From Novosphingobium meiothermophilum (lineage in GTDB: Bacteria > Pseudomonadota > Alphaproteobacteria > Sphingomonadales > Sphingomonadaceae): a stretch of 64,000 nt of DNA. The notes under the pieces were generated by a model. It was not told where the DNA came from. It worked only from the letters and a program-made list of their open reading frames with translations, and did no database searches. This document shows positions 43,094 to 52,414 of this stretch, in pieces. Within the stretch, counting starts at the first letter, position 1, and the number at the start of each line of letters is the position of its first letter. The position numbers and the translations under genes are program-made. Where the stretch lies: positions 363,501 through 427,500 of the forward strand of contig NZ_QGHL01000008.1 of assembly GCF_003171715.1 (NCBI RefSeq), in the 5' to 3' direction.

Positions 43094-43572
43094 TGCAGCG
43101 GATTTCGGCATGGTTTCTGGGGCTGACCGCGCGCGAGCGGATGCTGGTGAGCCTGGCGGCGGCGCTGGCCGGGGTGATCCTGCTGGTTTACGGGCTGGTC
43201 CTGCCTTTGGGCCACGCGCTGGATGAGGCCGCTGTGCGCCACCGGCTGGCGACCGAGCAGGCCGGGCGCATGGCAACCGGGCTTGCCCTGCTGAAGCGCG
43301 CCCCAGCAGCAGCCGCACCGACACTGGCGGGGCCGGTCGATCAGGTGGCAAATGCCGCGGCGCAGGAGGCTGGGTTCGTTGTCCAGTCCAGCCAGCGGCA
43401 GGGCGATGACGCGGCCGTGCTCGTCATTCCTTCCGCGCGTCCGGCGGCGGCGCTGGTCTGGCTTGATGGACTGGCGGCAAAGGGGCTGGCGGTGGATCAG
43501 GTGACGATGACGCCCGCACCCGACGGTTCGGTGGCGATCAACCTCACGCTGCGCAGGGGCGGCGTGCAATGA
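43090..43572 (+). CDS. gspM: Type II secretion protein GspM
   Basis: A 160-residue bitopic membrane protein. Signature WFLGLTARERMLVSLAAALAGVILLVYGLVLPL contains the cytoplasmic tail and single helix, followed by a coiled-coil and ferredoxin-like periplasmic domain (QDQ-like VDQVANAAAQEAGF, ARPAAALVWLDGLAAKG). Start ATG 43090 overlaps the gspL stop; ATG 43093 is equally possible. Pairs with GspL to stabilise the platform. Confidence 0.87.
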   Translation: MMQRISAWFLGLTARERMLVSLAAALAGVILLVYGLVLPLGHALDEAAVRHRLATEQAGRMATGLALLKRAPAAAAPTLAGPVDQVANAAAQEAGFVVQSSQRQGDDAAVLVIPSARPAAALVWLDGLAAKGLAVDQVTMTPAPDGSVAINLTLRRGGVQ

Positions 43573-44252
43573 GCGGGCGCAAGACCTTGCTGATTTGCGC
43601 TCTGGCGCTGCTTGCGCTTATTGCGCTTGTTCCGCTCCGGCTTGTCATGGGGCTGGCCGCACCCGATGGCGTCACGGCGCGCAGTGTCGAAGGCACCGTG
43701 TGGAGCGGGCGCATTGCCGATCTCAAGGCCGGGCCGTTTCCGGTGGGGACGGTCGAGGCAGGACTTGAGGTGGCGCCGCTGCTCCTGGGGCAGGCACGGG
43801 TTCGGGTGGCGCGCGAAGGGTTTGCGGCACGGGCTTCGCTGGGCAGCGAGGTGCGCATTGACGGGGCCAGCGGCACGATTGCCTTGCCCGACGGACTGGG
43901 CGAACTGCCGGTAACGGCGCTGGTCATGCAGGATCTGTCAGTGGCGATGGCAGACGGCGCCTGCCGCGAGGCGAGCGGAACGCTGGGCCTCACGCTGGGC
44001 GCGCTGGGACCGCTTCTGCCCGATGCGCTCAGTCTTTCTGGCACCGCTCGCTGCGAGAAGGGCGCGCTGGTGGTGCCCATGCGCAGCGCCGAGGACACCG
44101 AACGCCTGACTTTGCAGATCAAGGCCGACGGGCGCTGGCAGGCCGAACTGCTGCTCAGCGGTCTGCCGCAGGAAACCGGCGAACTGCTGCTGCAATCAGG
44201 CTTCGAGGCCCGCCCCGGTGGAATTGGCATCGGGACGGGCGGCAAGCTCTGA
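43569..44252 (+). CDS. gspN: Type II secretion protein GspN
   Basis: A 227-residue inner-membrane/periplasmic protein of the GspN family: one N-terminal helix (KTLLICALALLALIALVPLRLVM), then VTARSVEGTVWSGRIADLKAG and repetitive beta strands. Its role in secretion is unclear; many T2SS systems lack it. It is the last gene of the operon (ATGA overlap with gspM), ending 9 bases from the convergent dps stop. Confidence 0.85.
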   Translation: MSGRKTLLICALALLALIALVPLRLVMGLAAPDGVTARSVEGTVWSGRIADLKAGPFPVGTVEAGLEVAPLLLGQARVRVAREGFAARASLGSEVRIDGASGTIALPDGLGELPVTALVMQDLSVAMADGACREASGTLGLTLGALGPLLPDALSLSGTARCEKGALVVPMRSAEDTERLTLQIKADGRWQAELLLSGLPQETGELLLQSGFEARPGGIGIGTGGKL

Positions 44253-44260
44253 CGCAGCGT

Positions 44261-44716
44261 TCAGGCGAGCGTCTGGGTGAGGAACCAGGCGCGGCGTTCG
44301 GCCTGATCGGTCCAGTCATCGGCGGCGCCTTCGGTGGCGTTGTCGCCCGCCTCGCCTGCGGCCTGCTTCACGCTGCGGATCACCTTGATGAGCGCCAGAT
44401 TGTCGTCGCGCAGGTTGGCCACCATCTCGCGCGCGTCAAGGCTGGCGCGGGTGTCGTCCTTGAGCGATGCCTTGGCAAGGATCGCGCCGATGCCGGTAAG
44501 GGTTTCGCCGCCGTTCTTGCGGACCCGTTCGGCAATGACATCGGTCAGCGCGAAAAGCTCGGCCGCCTGCTCGTCAAACAGCAGGTGCAGATCGCGGAAC
44601 TGCGGCCCTGCGACATGCCAGTGATAGTTCTTCGTCTTGAGATAGAGCGTGAAGAAATCGGCGAGCAGGCCATTGAGGCTGTCGATCAGGGCCTTCTTTG
44701 CGTTGTCTCCGGGCAT
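44261..44716 (-). CDS. dps: Dps family DNA-binding ferritin-like protein
   Basis: Iron-storing, DNA-protecting dodecamer subunit of 151 residues. The interfacial ferroxidase ligands are visible in KNYHWHVAGPQFRDLHLLFDEQ (His32, His44, Asp48 region). No long basic N-terminal tail is present, so DNA binding may be weak. ATG 44716 starts MPGDNAKKAL. The 104 bases upstream hold a TGTATAGG -10-like sequence; no OxyR or EcfG site could be confirmed. Confidence 0.93.
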   Translation of the reverse strand: MPGDNAKKALIDSLNGLLADFFTLYLKTKNYHWHVAGPQFRDLHLLFDEQAAELFALTDVIAERVRKNGGETLTGIGAILAKASLKDDTRASLDAREMVANLRDDNLALIKVIRSVKQAAGEAGDNATEGAADDWTDQAERRAWFLTQTLA

Positions 44717-44820
44717 GGGCAGGTTCCCTTCATCGTGTGTTGCTGGAATGTGTTTCCTATACACGCGAAGGCTTGAAAGGTTTCACGCAATGTTCCGTCC
44801 AGATTGATCGTCCGGGTCGA

Positions 44821-45993
44821 TCAGTCCGTCGCTCTCTGGCTGCCTTTCAGGAGGAACAGCCCGGCCAATGCGGAGATGACCGATCCGCCCAGAATGCCGA
44901 GCTTGGCCTCTTCGACCAGAATTGGGCTGGCAGGGAAGGCAAGGCCCGCGATGAACAGGCTCATGGTGAAGCCGATGCCGCACAACAGGGCGATGCCCCA
45001 AAGCTGACGCAGGCTGGCGCCTTCGGGGCGGCGGGCAATGCCCATGCGTTCGGCGGCAAGGATGCTTCCCAGAATGCCCACCTGCTTGCCGATCACAAGG
45101 CCCAGCGCGATGGCCAGCGGCAGGGTGGCGGAACCGCCTTTGGCAAGGCCCAGTTCCACCCCGGCATTGGCCAGCCCGAACAGCGGAACGATGAGAAAGC
45201 CATTGGGTGCAACCAGCGCATGTTCCAGCCTGAGGAGCGGGCTGTCATGTTCGGTATTGAGCGCGAGCGGCACCGCAAGCGCGGCCAGCACGCCCGCGAT
45301 GGTGGCATGGACACCCGAATGCAGCACCGCATACCACAGCGCGATGGCCCCGATGATGTAGGGCACAAGACCTTTGATGCCGAGACGGTTGATGATGATG
45401 AGCGCGACGAGGATCGCCGCGCTGATACCAAGCCACATCAGCTTCAGTCCGCTGGTGTAGAAAAATGCGATGACCATGACCGCGCCCAGATCATCCACGA
45501 TCGCCACCGTCAGCAGAAAAAGGCGCAGCGAGGAAGGCAGGCCCTTGCCAGCCAGAGCCAGCACGCCGATGGCAAAGGCGATGTCGGTGGCCGAGGGTAT
45601 GGCCCAGCCGCGATGGAGCGCAGGCTCCTTGGCGGCAATGGCGAAATAGATCAGCGCAGGAATTGCCATGCCCGCAATGGCCGCGATCACCGGCAGACGC
45701 CGCCGACGCGGATTGGATAGCGCGCCATCGAGAATCTCGCGTTTGATCTCAAGCCCCACGACAAAGAAGAACACCGCCATCAGCGCGTCGTTGATCCACA
45801 GGTGCAGGTTGTCGAGCTTGGGGATGGGGGTCCATGGCAGGGTGTGGTGGAACAGGCCGTGCCAGCCTTCGGCCAGCGGCGAGTTTGCCATGACCAGCGC
45901 GATTGCCGCCGAAACCATCAGCACGATGCCAGGGGCGGCCTCGTTGTGGCTGATCCTGTGCCAAAGCCCCCTAAATCCCGGCAGTTCCGCCAT
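44821..45993 (-). CDS. nhaA: Na+/H+ antiporter NhaA
   Basis: Inner-membrane antiporter of 390 residues. The N-terminal helix region has NEAAPGIVLMVSAAIALVMANSPL, then NDALMAVFFFVVGLEIKREI. The central SATDIAFAIGVLAL and catalytic Asp pair in TVAIVDDLGAVMVIAFFYT are present, as is GIGFTMSLFIAGLAF near the C-terminus. ATG 45993 (MAELPGFRG). It is divergent from the NfrB-like gene. Confidence 0.95.
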   Translation of the reverse strand: MAELPGFRGLWHRISHNEAAPGIVLMVSAAIALVMANSPLAEGWHGLFHHTLPWTPIPKLDNLHLWINDALMAVFFFVVGLEIKREILDGALSNPRRRRLPVIAAIAGMAIPALIYFAIAAKEPALHRGWAIPSATDIAFAIGVLALAGKGLPSSLRLFLLTVAIVDDLGAVMVIAFFYTSGLKLMWLGISAAILVALIIINRLGIKGLVPYIIGAIALWYAVLHSGVHATIAGVLAALAVPLALNTEHDSPLLRLEHALVAPNGFLIVPLFGLANAGVELGLAKGGSATLPLAIALGLVIGKQVGILGSILAAERMGIARRPEGASLRQLWGIALLCGIGFTMSLFIAGLAFPASPILVEEAKLGILGGSVISALAGLFLLKGSQRATD

Positions 45994-46058
45994 ATTCGAA
46001 TTAATCCCTGGTTCCTGAAGAGCGCCGAGCCGGCATAGCTTGGCCCTTGTGCCCGCCC

Positions 46059-47600
46059 ATGAAGGGCGCGTCAAACGGGGGCAGGGTCTTGTTGGCATGT
46101 CCGTCCTTACCCGGACCATGCAACGCGGTAGCCGATGCGCCGGTTCCCGCCGATATCCTGCTTGAAGTCGGCGCCATTGCCCGGCCCCTGCTCAATGCCC
46201 TTGCCCTGCTTTCGCACGAACTGCTGCTGTTCGCCGCGATCTGGTTTGCCGTGTTCGCTCTGGATGAACTGCTGGTTGATCTGGTGTGGCTGCGGCTGAA
46301 GCTGGGCGGACGTTTGCGCACCCCCCGGATCGGGGAAGTATCCGGCGCCCCCCGCAGCGGCGTGATGGCGGTTCTGGTTCCGGCATGGCGCGAATCGCGG
46401 GTGATCGGCGCCATGGTGCGGCACACCTTCCGGGCATGGCCGCAGGCGAACCTGCGGGTCTATGTCGGCTGCTATCGCAACGATACGGAAACGCTGGCCG
46501 CGCTGGTGGCGGCTGCAGATGGCGATGCGCGGCTTCGGGTGGTGGTGCATGACCGTGACGGGCCGACGACCAAGGCCGATTGCCTCAACCGGCTCTACCG
46601 CGCCGTGCGCGAGGACGAACGGCGCGCAAACCGTCAGGTGCGGGCACTGGTCCTTCATGATGCCGAAGACATGGTGCACCCCCTCGCACTGGCAGCCATG
46701 GACGAGGCGCTTGATGAAGTGGACTTCGTGCAATTGCCCGTGCGGCCCGAACCCCAGGCGCGCTCGCGCTGGATTGCCGGACATTACTGCGACGAGTTTG
46801 CCGAGGCCCATGCCCGCGACATGGTGGTGCGCGATGCGATCCGCGCCGGTCTGCCATCGGCGGGTGTGGGCTGCGCCTTCGCCCGCGGGGCGATAGACCG
46901 GATCATGGCCTTGCGCGGGGCGGCCGAACCCTTTGCCGCCGAATCGCTGACCGAAGACTATGAATGCGGGCTTCTGGTGGCCGAGGCGGGCGGGCGGTCA
47001 CGGTTCCTGCGCCTGCGCGATGCGCAGGGCGCGCTGGTGGCCACGCGCGAGTTCTTTCCCTCGGCCCTTCCGGCCGCAGTCCGCCAGAAAACCCGCTGGG
47101 TGCACGGCATAGCCTTTCAGGGCTGGGATCGGCTGGGCTGGGGTTGCAGCGCAAGGGGGCTGCCTTGCTGCGACCTGTGGATGCGGCTGCGCGACCGGCG
47201 CGGCCCCCTCGTAGCGCTGGCGCTGTCGGCGGCCTATCTGCTCGTGCTGCTTTGGCCCGCGCTATTTGCAGCAGAAGCGCTCGGCCTGGTCGAGGCTGTG
47301 CCCGAAGGCCCGCTGCTGCGCGCGCTTGTCTGGTTCAACGCGGCATGTCTGGTCTGGCGAGTGGTGCTGCGTTCAGCCTTCACGTCGCGCGAATATGGCT
47401 GGCGCGAGGGGCTGCTGGCGGTGGCCCGCCTTCCGGTGAGCAACGTGATTGCGATCATGGCGGCACGGCGGGCGCTCGTGGCTTATCTGCGCGTTCTGCG
47501 CGGCGGTCGCCTCCGCTGGGAGCATACGGTGCACGGCCTTCATGTGGCCCAAGCGATCATGCCGGAAGGACAGCCTGCGACGCGGCTTGCGCCCGCGTGA
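46059..47600 (+). CDS. NfrB-like membrane glycosyltransferase (no c-di-GMP-binding tail)
   Basis: Processive family 2 glycosyltransferase of about 513 residues like phage N4 adsorption protein B. After two N-terminal helices (LLSHELLLFAAIWFAVFAL) come VLVPAWRES, DRDGPTTKADCLNRLY, the metal site HDAEDMVHP, ESLTEDYECGL and QKTRWVHGIAFQGW (QxxRW). Four more helices follow. E. coli NfrB (745 residues) carries a C-terminal MshEN domain that binds c-di-GMP; this protein ends 25 residues after the last helix. It is translationally coupled to a barrel protein downstream. Start could be ATG 46059 or TTG 46047. Confidence 0.85.
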   Translation: MKGASNGGRVLLACPSLPGPCNAVADAPVPADILLEVGAIARPLLNALALLSHELLLFAAIWFAVFALDELLVDLVWLRLKLGGRLRTPRIGEVSGAPRSGVMAVLVPAWRESRVIGAMVRHTFRAWPQANLRVYVGCYRNDTETLAALVAAADGDARLRVVVHDRDGPTTKADCLNRLYRAVREDERRANRQVRALVLHDAEDMVHPLALAAMDEALDEVDFVQLPVRPEPQARSRWIAGHYCDEFAEAHARDMVVRDAIRAGLPSAGVGCAFARGAIDRIMALRGAAEPFAAESLTEDYECGLLVAEAGGRSRFLRLRDAQGALVATREFFPSALPAAVRQKTRWVHGIAFQGWDRLGWGCSARGLPCCDLWMRLRDRRGPLVALALSAAYLLVLLWPALFAAEALGLVEAVPEGPLLRALVWFNAACLVWRVVLRSAFTSREYGWREGLLAVARLPVSNVIAIMAARRALVAYLRVLRGGRLRWEHTVHGLHVAQAIMPEGQPATRLAPA

Positions 47601-48742
47601 CAGGCCCTTCTGCTTTGCGTCCGCGCGGTCAGCCAGTCATCGCACTTGCGCTGGTGCTGGCAGCATGGGTTGCCGCGCGCATGATGCTGGTGGAGGGCGG
47701 CGCGGGGACCGGAGGCTTCAGGGATGGCCCGGTGCTGGCCCTTCGTGCGCAGGTTCTGGCGGCATCGGCCAGCTTGCGCGATGTGCAAGGCCGTGCACCG
47801 CCCGAACAGGTGCCGGGTGGCTCTGCCATTGTCCCGTCGGCGCGCATGGACCTAGCGCGCATGCAGGTTCGCGCGGCGGGGGATCGGGAGGCAGCGGGTG
47901 ATATTCCCGCCTTCCTGCCGCAGCGCGGATTTCAATCCGCCCGCTTTGCGCAGATCATCAATCCGCCGCTGATGCCCGCCCGACCGGGACAGCGAGACGG
48001 CGCGCCCGCCTTGGAGCCTCGCGCCGCACCTGTGAAGATGCCGCCTGCCGATGAGGCAGCGCCGGCAAAGGATGATCCGCGCTGGAGCGGGGATAACTGG
48101 CTGCTGCTGCGCCGGGGAAGCGGTGCTGCGGCGCAGGCCCCCGGCGTTGCCGCCTATGGCGCAAGTCAGGCAGGCGCGATCGTGCGCTACCGGTTCGGCA
48201 CGGGCCAGCAGCGCGAAAGCTATGCCTATCTGCGCACGTCGCTGGCGATCAATGCGCCCGGTGCGGACAAGGAGATTGCGCTGGGGCTTGGCCTTAGACC
48301 ACAAGCCGCGCTGCCGCTGCGCGTTCTGGCCGAGGCGCGCCTTCAGGATACCCGCCAGCGTGCCATGGAAGTGCGCCCGGTGGTGACTGTCATTACCGAA
48401 CTGCCGTGGCAGAACCTGCCGCTGGGATTGCGCGCCGAAGCCTATGGTCAGGCGGGCTATGCCGCGGGGCGCGATGCGACCGCGTTCTTCGATGCACAGG
48501 CGCTGGTCGACCGGCCGCTTGAAGGCGTGCTGCCCCGCAGGCAGGCGCTGCGCATCGGCGCGGGTATCTGGACCGGCGGGCAAAAGGGCGCGGCGCGTCT
48601 TGACGCAGGGCCGCGCGCCTCCGTGCGCATCGATCTGGGAGACGGCGCGCCGACGCGGCTGGCGCTGGACTGGCGCTTTCGCATAGCGGGCAATGCCAGC
48701 CCCGGCAGCGGTCCGGCACTGACCATCGCCTCTTCGTTCTGA
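47597..48742 (+). CDS. NfrA-like outer-membrane barrel protein
   Basis: A 381-residue protein whose GTG start overlaps the stop of the glycosyltransferase. N-terminal hydrophobic segment (PVIALALVLAAWVAARMML) acts as signal peptide or anchor; about 170 residues of Pro/Ala-rich low complexity follow; residues about 190-381 are repeated amphipathic strands (RWSGDNWLLLRRG, IVRYRFGTGQQRESYAYLRTSLA, LRAEAYGQAGYAAGRDATAFFDA) ending in ASSF with terminal Phe. That fits the C-terminal barrel of NfrA-type proteins. E. coli NfrA also has a TPR part, missing here. It may export the glycan made by its partner. Confidence 0.65.
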   Translation: MTGPSALRPRGQPVIALALVLAAWVAARMMLVEGGAGTGGFRDGPVLALRAQVLAASASLRDVQGRAPPEQVPGGSAIVPSARMDLARMQVRAAGDREAAGDIPAFLPQRGFQSARFAQIINPPLMPARPGQRDGAPALEPRAAPVKMPPADEAAPAKDDPRWSGDNWLLLRRGSGAAAQAPGVAAYGASQAGAIVRYRFGTGQQRESYAYLRTSLAINAPGADKEIALGLGLRPQAALPLRVLAEARLQDTRQRAMEVRPVVTVITELPWQNLPLGLRAEAYGQAGYAAGRDATAFFDAQALVDRPLEGVLPRRQALRIGAGIWTGGQKGAARLDAGPRASVRIDLGDGAPTRLALDWRFRIAGNASPGSGPALTIASSF

Positions 48743-48832
48743 CAGCGATGCGGTTTTTGCCGGGGAAAGCGATGTCGGTCATCGCGTCCGGGGTTGCTGG
48801 CGGAAGGGGAGCGGCCTAGCGTCTGGCTGGCA

Positions 48833-49743
<911 letters not shown>

Positions 49744-49747
<4 letters not shown>

Positions 49748-50529
49748 GCGCGGCGGCCCCGCGCTGGCGCACGGGGGCAGGGCGCGTGCTTGCCCTGTTG
49801 TGCTGCATCCTGCTGCTGGGCGCGCGCGATCCCATTCTGGTCCCGGAAATCTCGCAGCACGAAGTGCAGGTGCGGCAAGGCTTTACCGGCGCGGATCTGC
49901 TGCTGTTCGGCGCAATCCTGACGCCCGAAGGCAATCGCGCGGCACAGGACTATGACATCGTGGTGGTGCTGGAAGGGCCGGTGCAATCCATCGTGCTGCG
50001 CGAGAAGCAGAAGATTGCAGGGATGTGGATCAACGCCGATTCGCTGGAGTTCCGTTCGGTGCCCAGCTATTTTGCGGTGGCATCTTCGCGCCCGATTGCC
50101 GAGATCGTCGACGACAAGACTGCGGCGATCTACGAACTGGGTCTCAAGTGGTTGCAGCTTTCCCCGATCGGCGTGATCGAGCCGAAGGAGCAGGCGCGCT
50201 TTTCCGCAGGGCTGGTCGATCTCATGCGGCGCCAGGGGCTTTACCGCGAGGAGGAGGGCGGCGTGAAGATGAGCGGCCAGGTGCTCTATCAGGCCCGCAT
50301 CAGCCTGCCATCAAGCGTGCAGACGGGCACCTATACCGCCGAAACATTCGCGATCAGCAAGGGCAAGGTGGTGGCATCGGAGATCACCCGCGTGGAAGTC
50401 CGCAAGGTGGGCTTCGAGCGCTTCGTGGCCGTTCAGGCTGACCAGAACGGATGGTTCTACGGCCTCTTTGCCGTGCTGGTCTCGGTGGCGATGGGCTGGC
50501 TTGCCGGAAGGCTCTTTGCCCTTGTTTGA
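49744..50529 (+). CDS. TIGR02186-family membrane protein, partner of TauE-type permease
   Basis: A 261-residue protein with a signal peptide (LALLCCILLLGA), a periplasmic beta-rich domain (LVPEISQHEVQVRQGFTGADLLLFGAI, ITRVEVRKVGFERFV) and a C-terminal transmembrane helix (GLFAVLVSVAMGWLAGRLFALV). It belongs to the alphaproteobacterial putative transmembrane protein family TIGR02186, of unknown function, normally adjacent to a TauE/SafE permease. Coupling to the permease (four-base overlap) suggests a joint complex. Confidence 0.83.
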
Positions 50530-50536
50530 CAGGTCT

Positions 50537-50550
50537 GGAACAGCCGTTCC
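50537..50550. promoter_or_regulatory. Palindrome upstream of the HerA-like gene
   Basis: GGAAC-AGCC-GTTCC is a 14-base inverted repeat, 7 bases after the TIGR02186 stop. TTGACA lies at 50526-50531, but no -10 at 17 bases. It may be an operator; it is not the alphaproteobacterial LexA pattern. Confidence 0.3.
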
Positions 50551-50582
50551 GGTTTAATCGATCTTAACCTTGGTGGACTACG

Positions 50583-50614
50583 CCCTCTTGTGCGGTCAAA
50601 GCCGAACAAGAGGG
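50583..50614 (+). promoter_or_regulatory. Hairpin covering the ribosome-binding site of the HerA-like gene
   Basis: CCCTCTTGT (50583-50591) pairs perfectly with ACAAGAGGG (50606-50614), nine base pairs with a 14-base loop. The AGAGGG of the 3' arm is the Shine-Dalgarno, ending 9 bases before the ATG at 50624, so the closed hairpin would block translation. Confidence 0.6.
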
Positions 50615-50623
50615 TTATGCGCG

Positions 50624-52375
50624 ATGTCGGATATGGCAAGTCAGGGGTTCGGGGCTGCGATGCGTGGGCCCGATGGGCCAGCAGCATCCGGAGCCACGGC
50701 CGAACTTGCCTCTTCTCCGCTTGCTTCCGGCATGGCGCGCGAGGCGCTTCCGGAACAGTTCGTCGGCTCGGAGAACGCGCGCGTGCCGATCGGCTTCGTG
50801 CGCGAAATTGCCGGTTCCAGTTCGGCAATCGCGCTCGACCTCAAGCGTCTGGAACAGTGTTCGACCGACCTTGATCCCTCGATTGCGCTTTCGGGCAAGG
50901 TCGGCAGCCAGATCAAGATCCGCGTCGGCAACTCGTGGCTTCTGGCCAGCGTGCGCAACCAGCGGCAGGACAGTTCGGTTCCGGGCGGGATCGTGGCGCA
51001 GATCGATTTTCTGGGCGAAGGCGAGGAAGAGCGCCTGACCGGCAAGATCTATGGTTTCCGCCGCGGGGTCACGCGGTTTCCGGTTCCGGGCGCGCTCGTC
51101 TATCCGGCGACAAGCAACGACCTGCGCCAGATCTATGCCAGCGACGGGCGCACCAACATTTCCATCGGCACGGTCTATCCGACACGCGACATCCGCGCCG
51201 GGCTTTATGTCGATGCGCTGCTGGGCAAGCACTTTGCCCTGCTGGGATCGACCGGCACCGGCAAGTCGACCTCTGCCGCGCTGATCCTGCACCGCATCTG
51301 CGAAATGGCGCCGCAGGGCCATATCGTGATGATCGACCCGCACGGCGAATATTCGAGCGCGTTCCGCTTCACCGGCCAGTTGCTCGACGTGTCGAACCTC
51401 CAGATGCCCTACTGGCTCATGAACTTCGAGGAACACTGCGAGGTCTTCGTCACTTCGTCAGGGGCGGACAGGCAGCTTGATCTCGATATTCTGGCCAAGT
51501 GCCTGCTGGCGGCGCGCCAGAAGAACCGGCTGGCCGAGCAGATCGGCAAGATCACGGTGGATTCGCCGATTCCCTATCTGCTTTCGGACCTGCTCATCAT
51601 CCTTCAGAACGAGATGGGCCGGCTCGACAAGGGGACCAATTCGGTGCCCTACATGCGGCTGAAGACCAAGATCGAGGAAGTTCGGAGCGACCCGCGCTAC
51701 CAGTTCATGTTTTCGGGCATGCTGGTGGGCGATACGATGGCGGAGTTCATCTCCAAGGTGTTCCGCATGCCCGGAAACGGCAAGCCGATCTCGATCATCG
51801 ATGTTTCGGGCGTGCCTTCGGAAATCACCTCGACCGTGGTGGCGGTGCTGAGCCGGCTAGTGTTCGATTACGCCATCTGGGCGCGCGACGAGGAAACCCG
51901 GCCCGTTCTGCTGGTATGCGAGGAAGCGCACCGCTATGTGCCGAGCGAGAAGAACTCCGATGGCTCGTCGGTGGGGCGCATTCTTTCGCGCATTGCCAAG
52001 GAGGGGCGCAAATACGGCGTTTCGCTGGGCCTCATCACCCAGCGCCCGTCCGATCTGGCCGAAGGCGTGCTCTCGCAGTGCGGCACGATCATCGCGATGC
52101 GCCTCAACAACGAGCGCGATCAGGCGTTCGTGAAGGCGGCCATGCCCGAAGGCGCGCGCGGTTTTGTCGACACGATTCCCGCGTTGCGCAACCGTGAGTG
52201 CATCATTTCCGGCGAAGGCGTCTCGATTCCCATGCGCGTATCGTTCGACGAGCTGGAGGCGATCAAGCGCCCGGCCTCGAACGACCCGTCCTTCAACGAA
52301 CTGTGGAGCCGCAGCGGCGGCGAGGAGCAGGCGGTGGAGCGCACGGTCATGCGCTGGCGCGCACAAAGCCGGTAA
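50624..52375 (+). CDS. HerA-like ATPase (DUF87 family)
   Basis: A 583-residue FtsK/HerA-superfamily ATPase. An Ala/Gly-rich N-terminus, a HAS-barrel-type beta domain (about 50-160: VPIGFVREIAGSSSAIALDLK, VGSQIKIRVGN) and then the motor: Walker A GSTGTGKS (208-215), MIDPHGEYS, Walker B RPVLLVCEEAHRYVPSE and LGLITQRPSDLAEGVLSQC (sensor/arginine-finger region). HerA proteins pump or unwind DNA with NurA nuclease; no nurA or SIR2-type partner lies alongside. It is not obviously a defence gene. ATG 50624 is chosen over an in-frame GTG at 50570 because of the hairpin and RBS. Confidence 0.85.
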   Translation: MSDMASQGFGAAMRGPDGPAASGATAELASSPLASGMAREALPEQFVGSENARVPIGFVREIAGSSSAIALDLKRLEQCSTDLDPSIALSGKVGSQIKIRVGNSWLLASVRNQRQDSSVPGGIVAQIDFLGEGEEERLTGKIYGFRRGVTRFPVPGALVYPATSNDLRQIYASDGRTNISIGTVYPTRDIRAGLYVDALLGKHFALLGSTGTGKSTSAALILHRICEMAPQGHIVMIDPHGEYSSAFRFTGQLLDVSNLQMPYWLMNFEEHCEVFVTSSGADRQLDLDILAKCLLAARQKNRLAEQIGKITVDSPIPYLLSDLLIILQNEMGRLDKGTNSVPYMRLKTKIEEVRSDPRYQFMFSGMLVGDTMAEFISKVFRMPGNGKPISIIDVSGVPSEITSTVVAVLSRLVFDYAIWARDEETRPVLLVCEEAHRYVPSEKNSDGSSVGRILSRIAKEGRKYGVSLGLITQRPSDLAEGVLSQCGTIIAMRLNNERDQAFVKAAMPEGARGFVDTIPALRNRECIISGEGVSIPMRVSFDELEAIKRPASNDPSFNELWSRSGGEEQAVERTVMRWRAQSR

Positions 52376-52414
52376 CGCGACGGGCGGCCGGATTCGGCCG
52401 TTCAATCCGGGCCG

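Noticed and set aside
46964..47596. Upstream extension of the NfrA-like reading frame into the glycosyltransferase gene
   Set aside because: The frame overlaps conserved GT2 coding sequence; the GTG at 47597, overlapping the GT stop, is the natural start and begins the signal segment.
50537..50550. GAAC-N4-GTTC palindrome as an SOS (LexA) box
   Set aside because: That is the Bacillus-type consensus; alphaproteobacterial LexA uses GTTC-N7-GTTC, so it is listed only as a palindrome.
50624..52375. HerA-like ATPase as part of an antiphage defence system
   Set aside because: No nuclease, SIR2, or DUF4297-type partner is adjacent; neighbours are housekeeping and transport genes.
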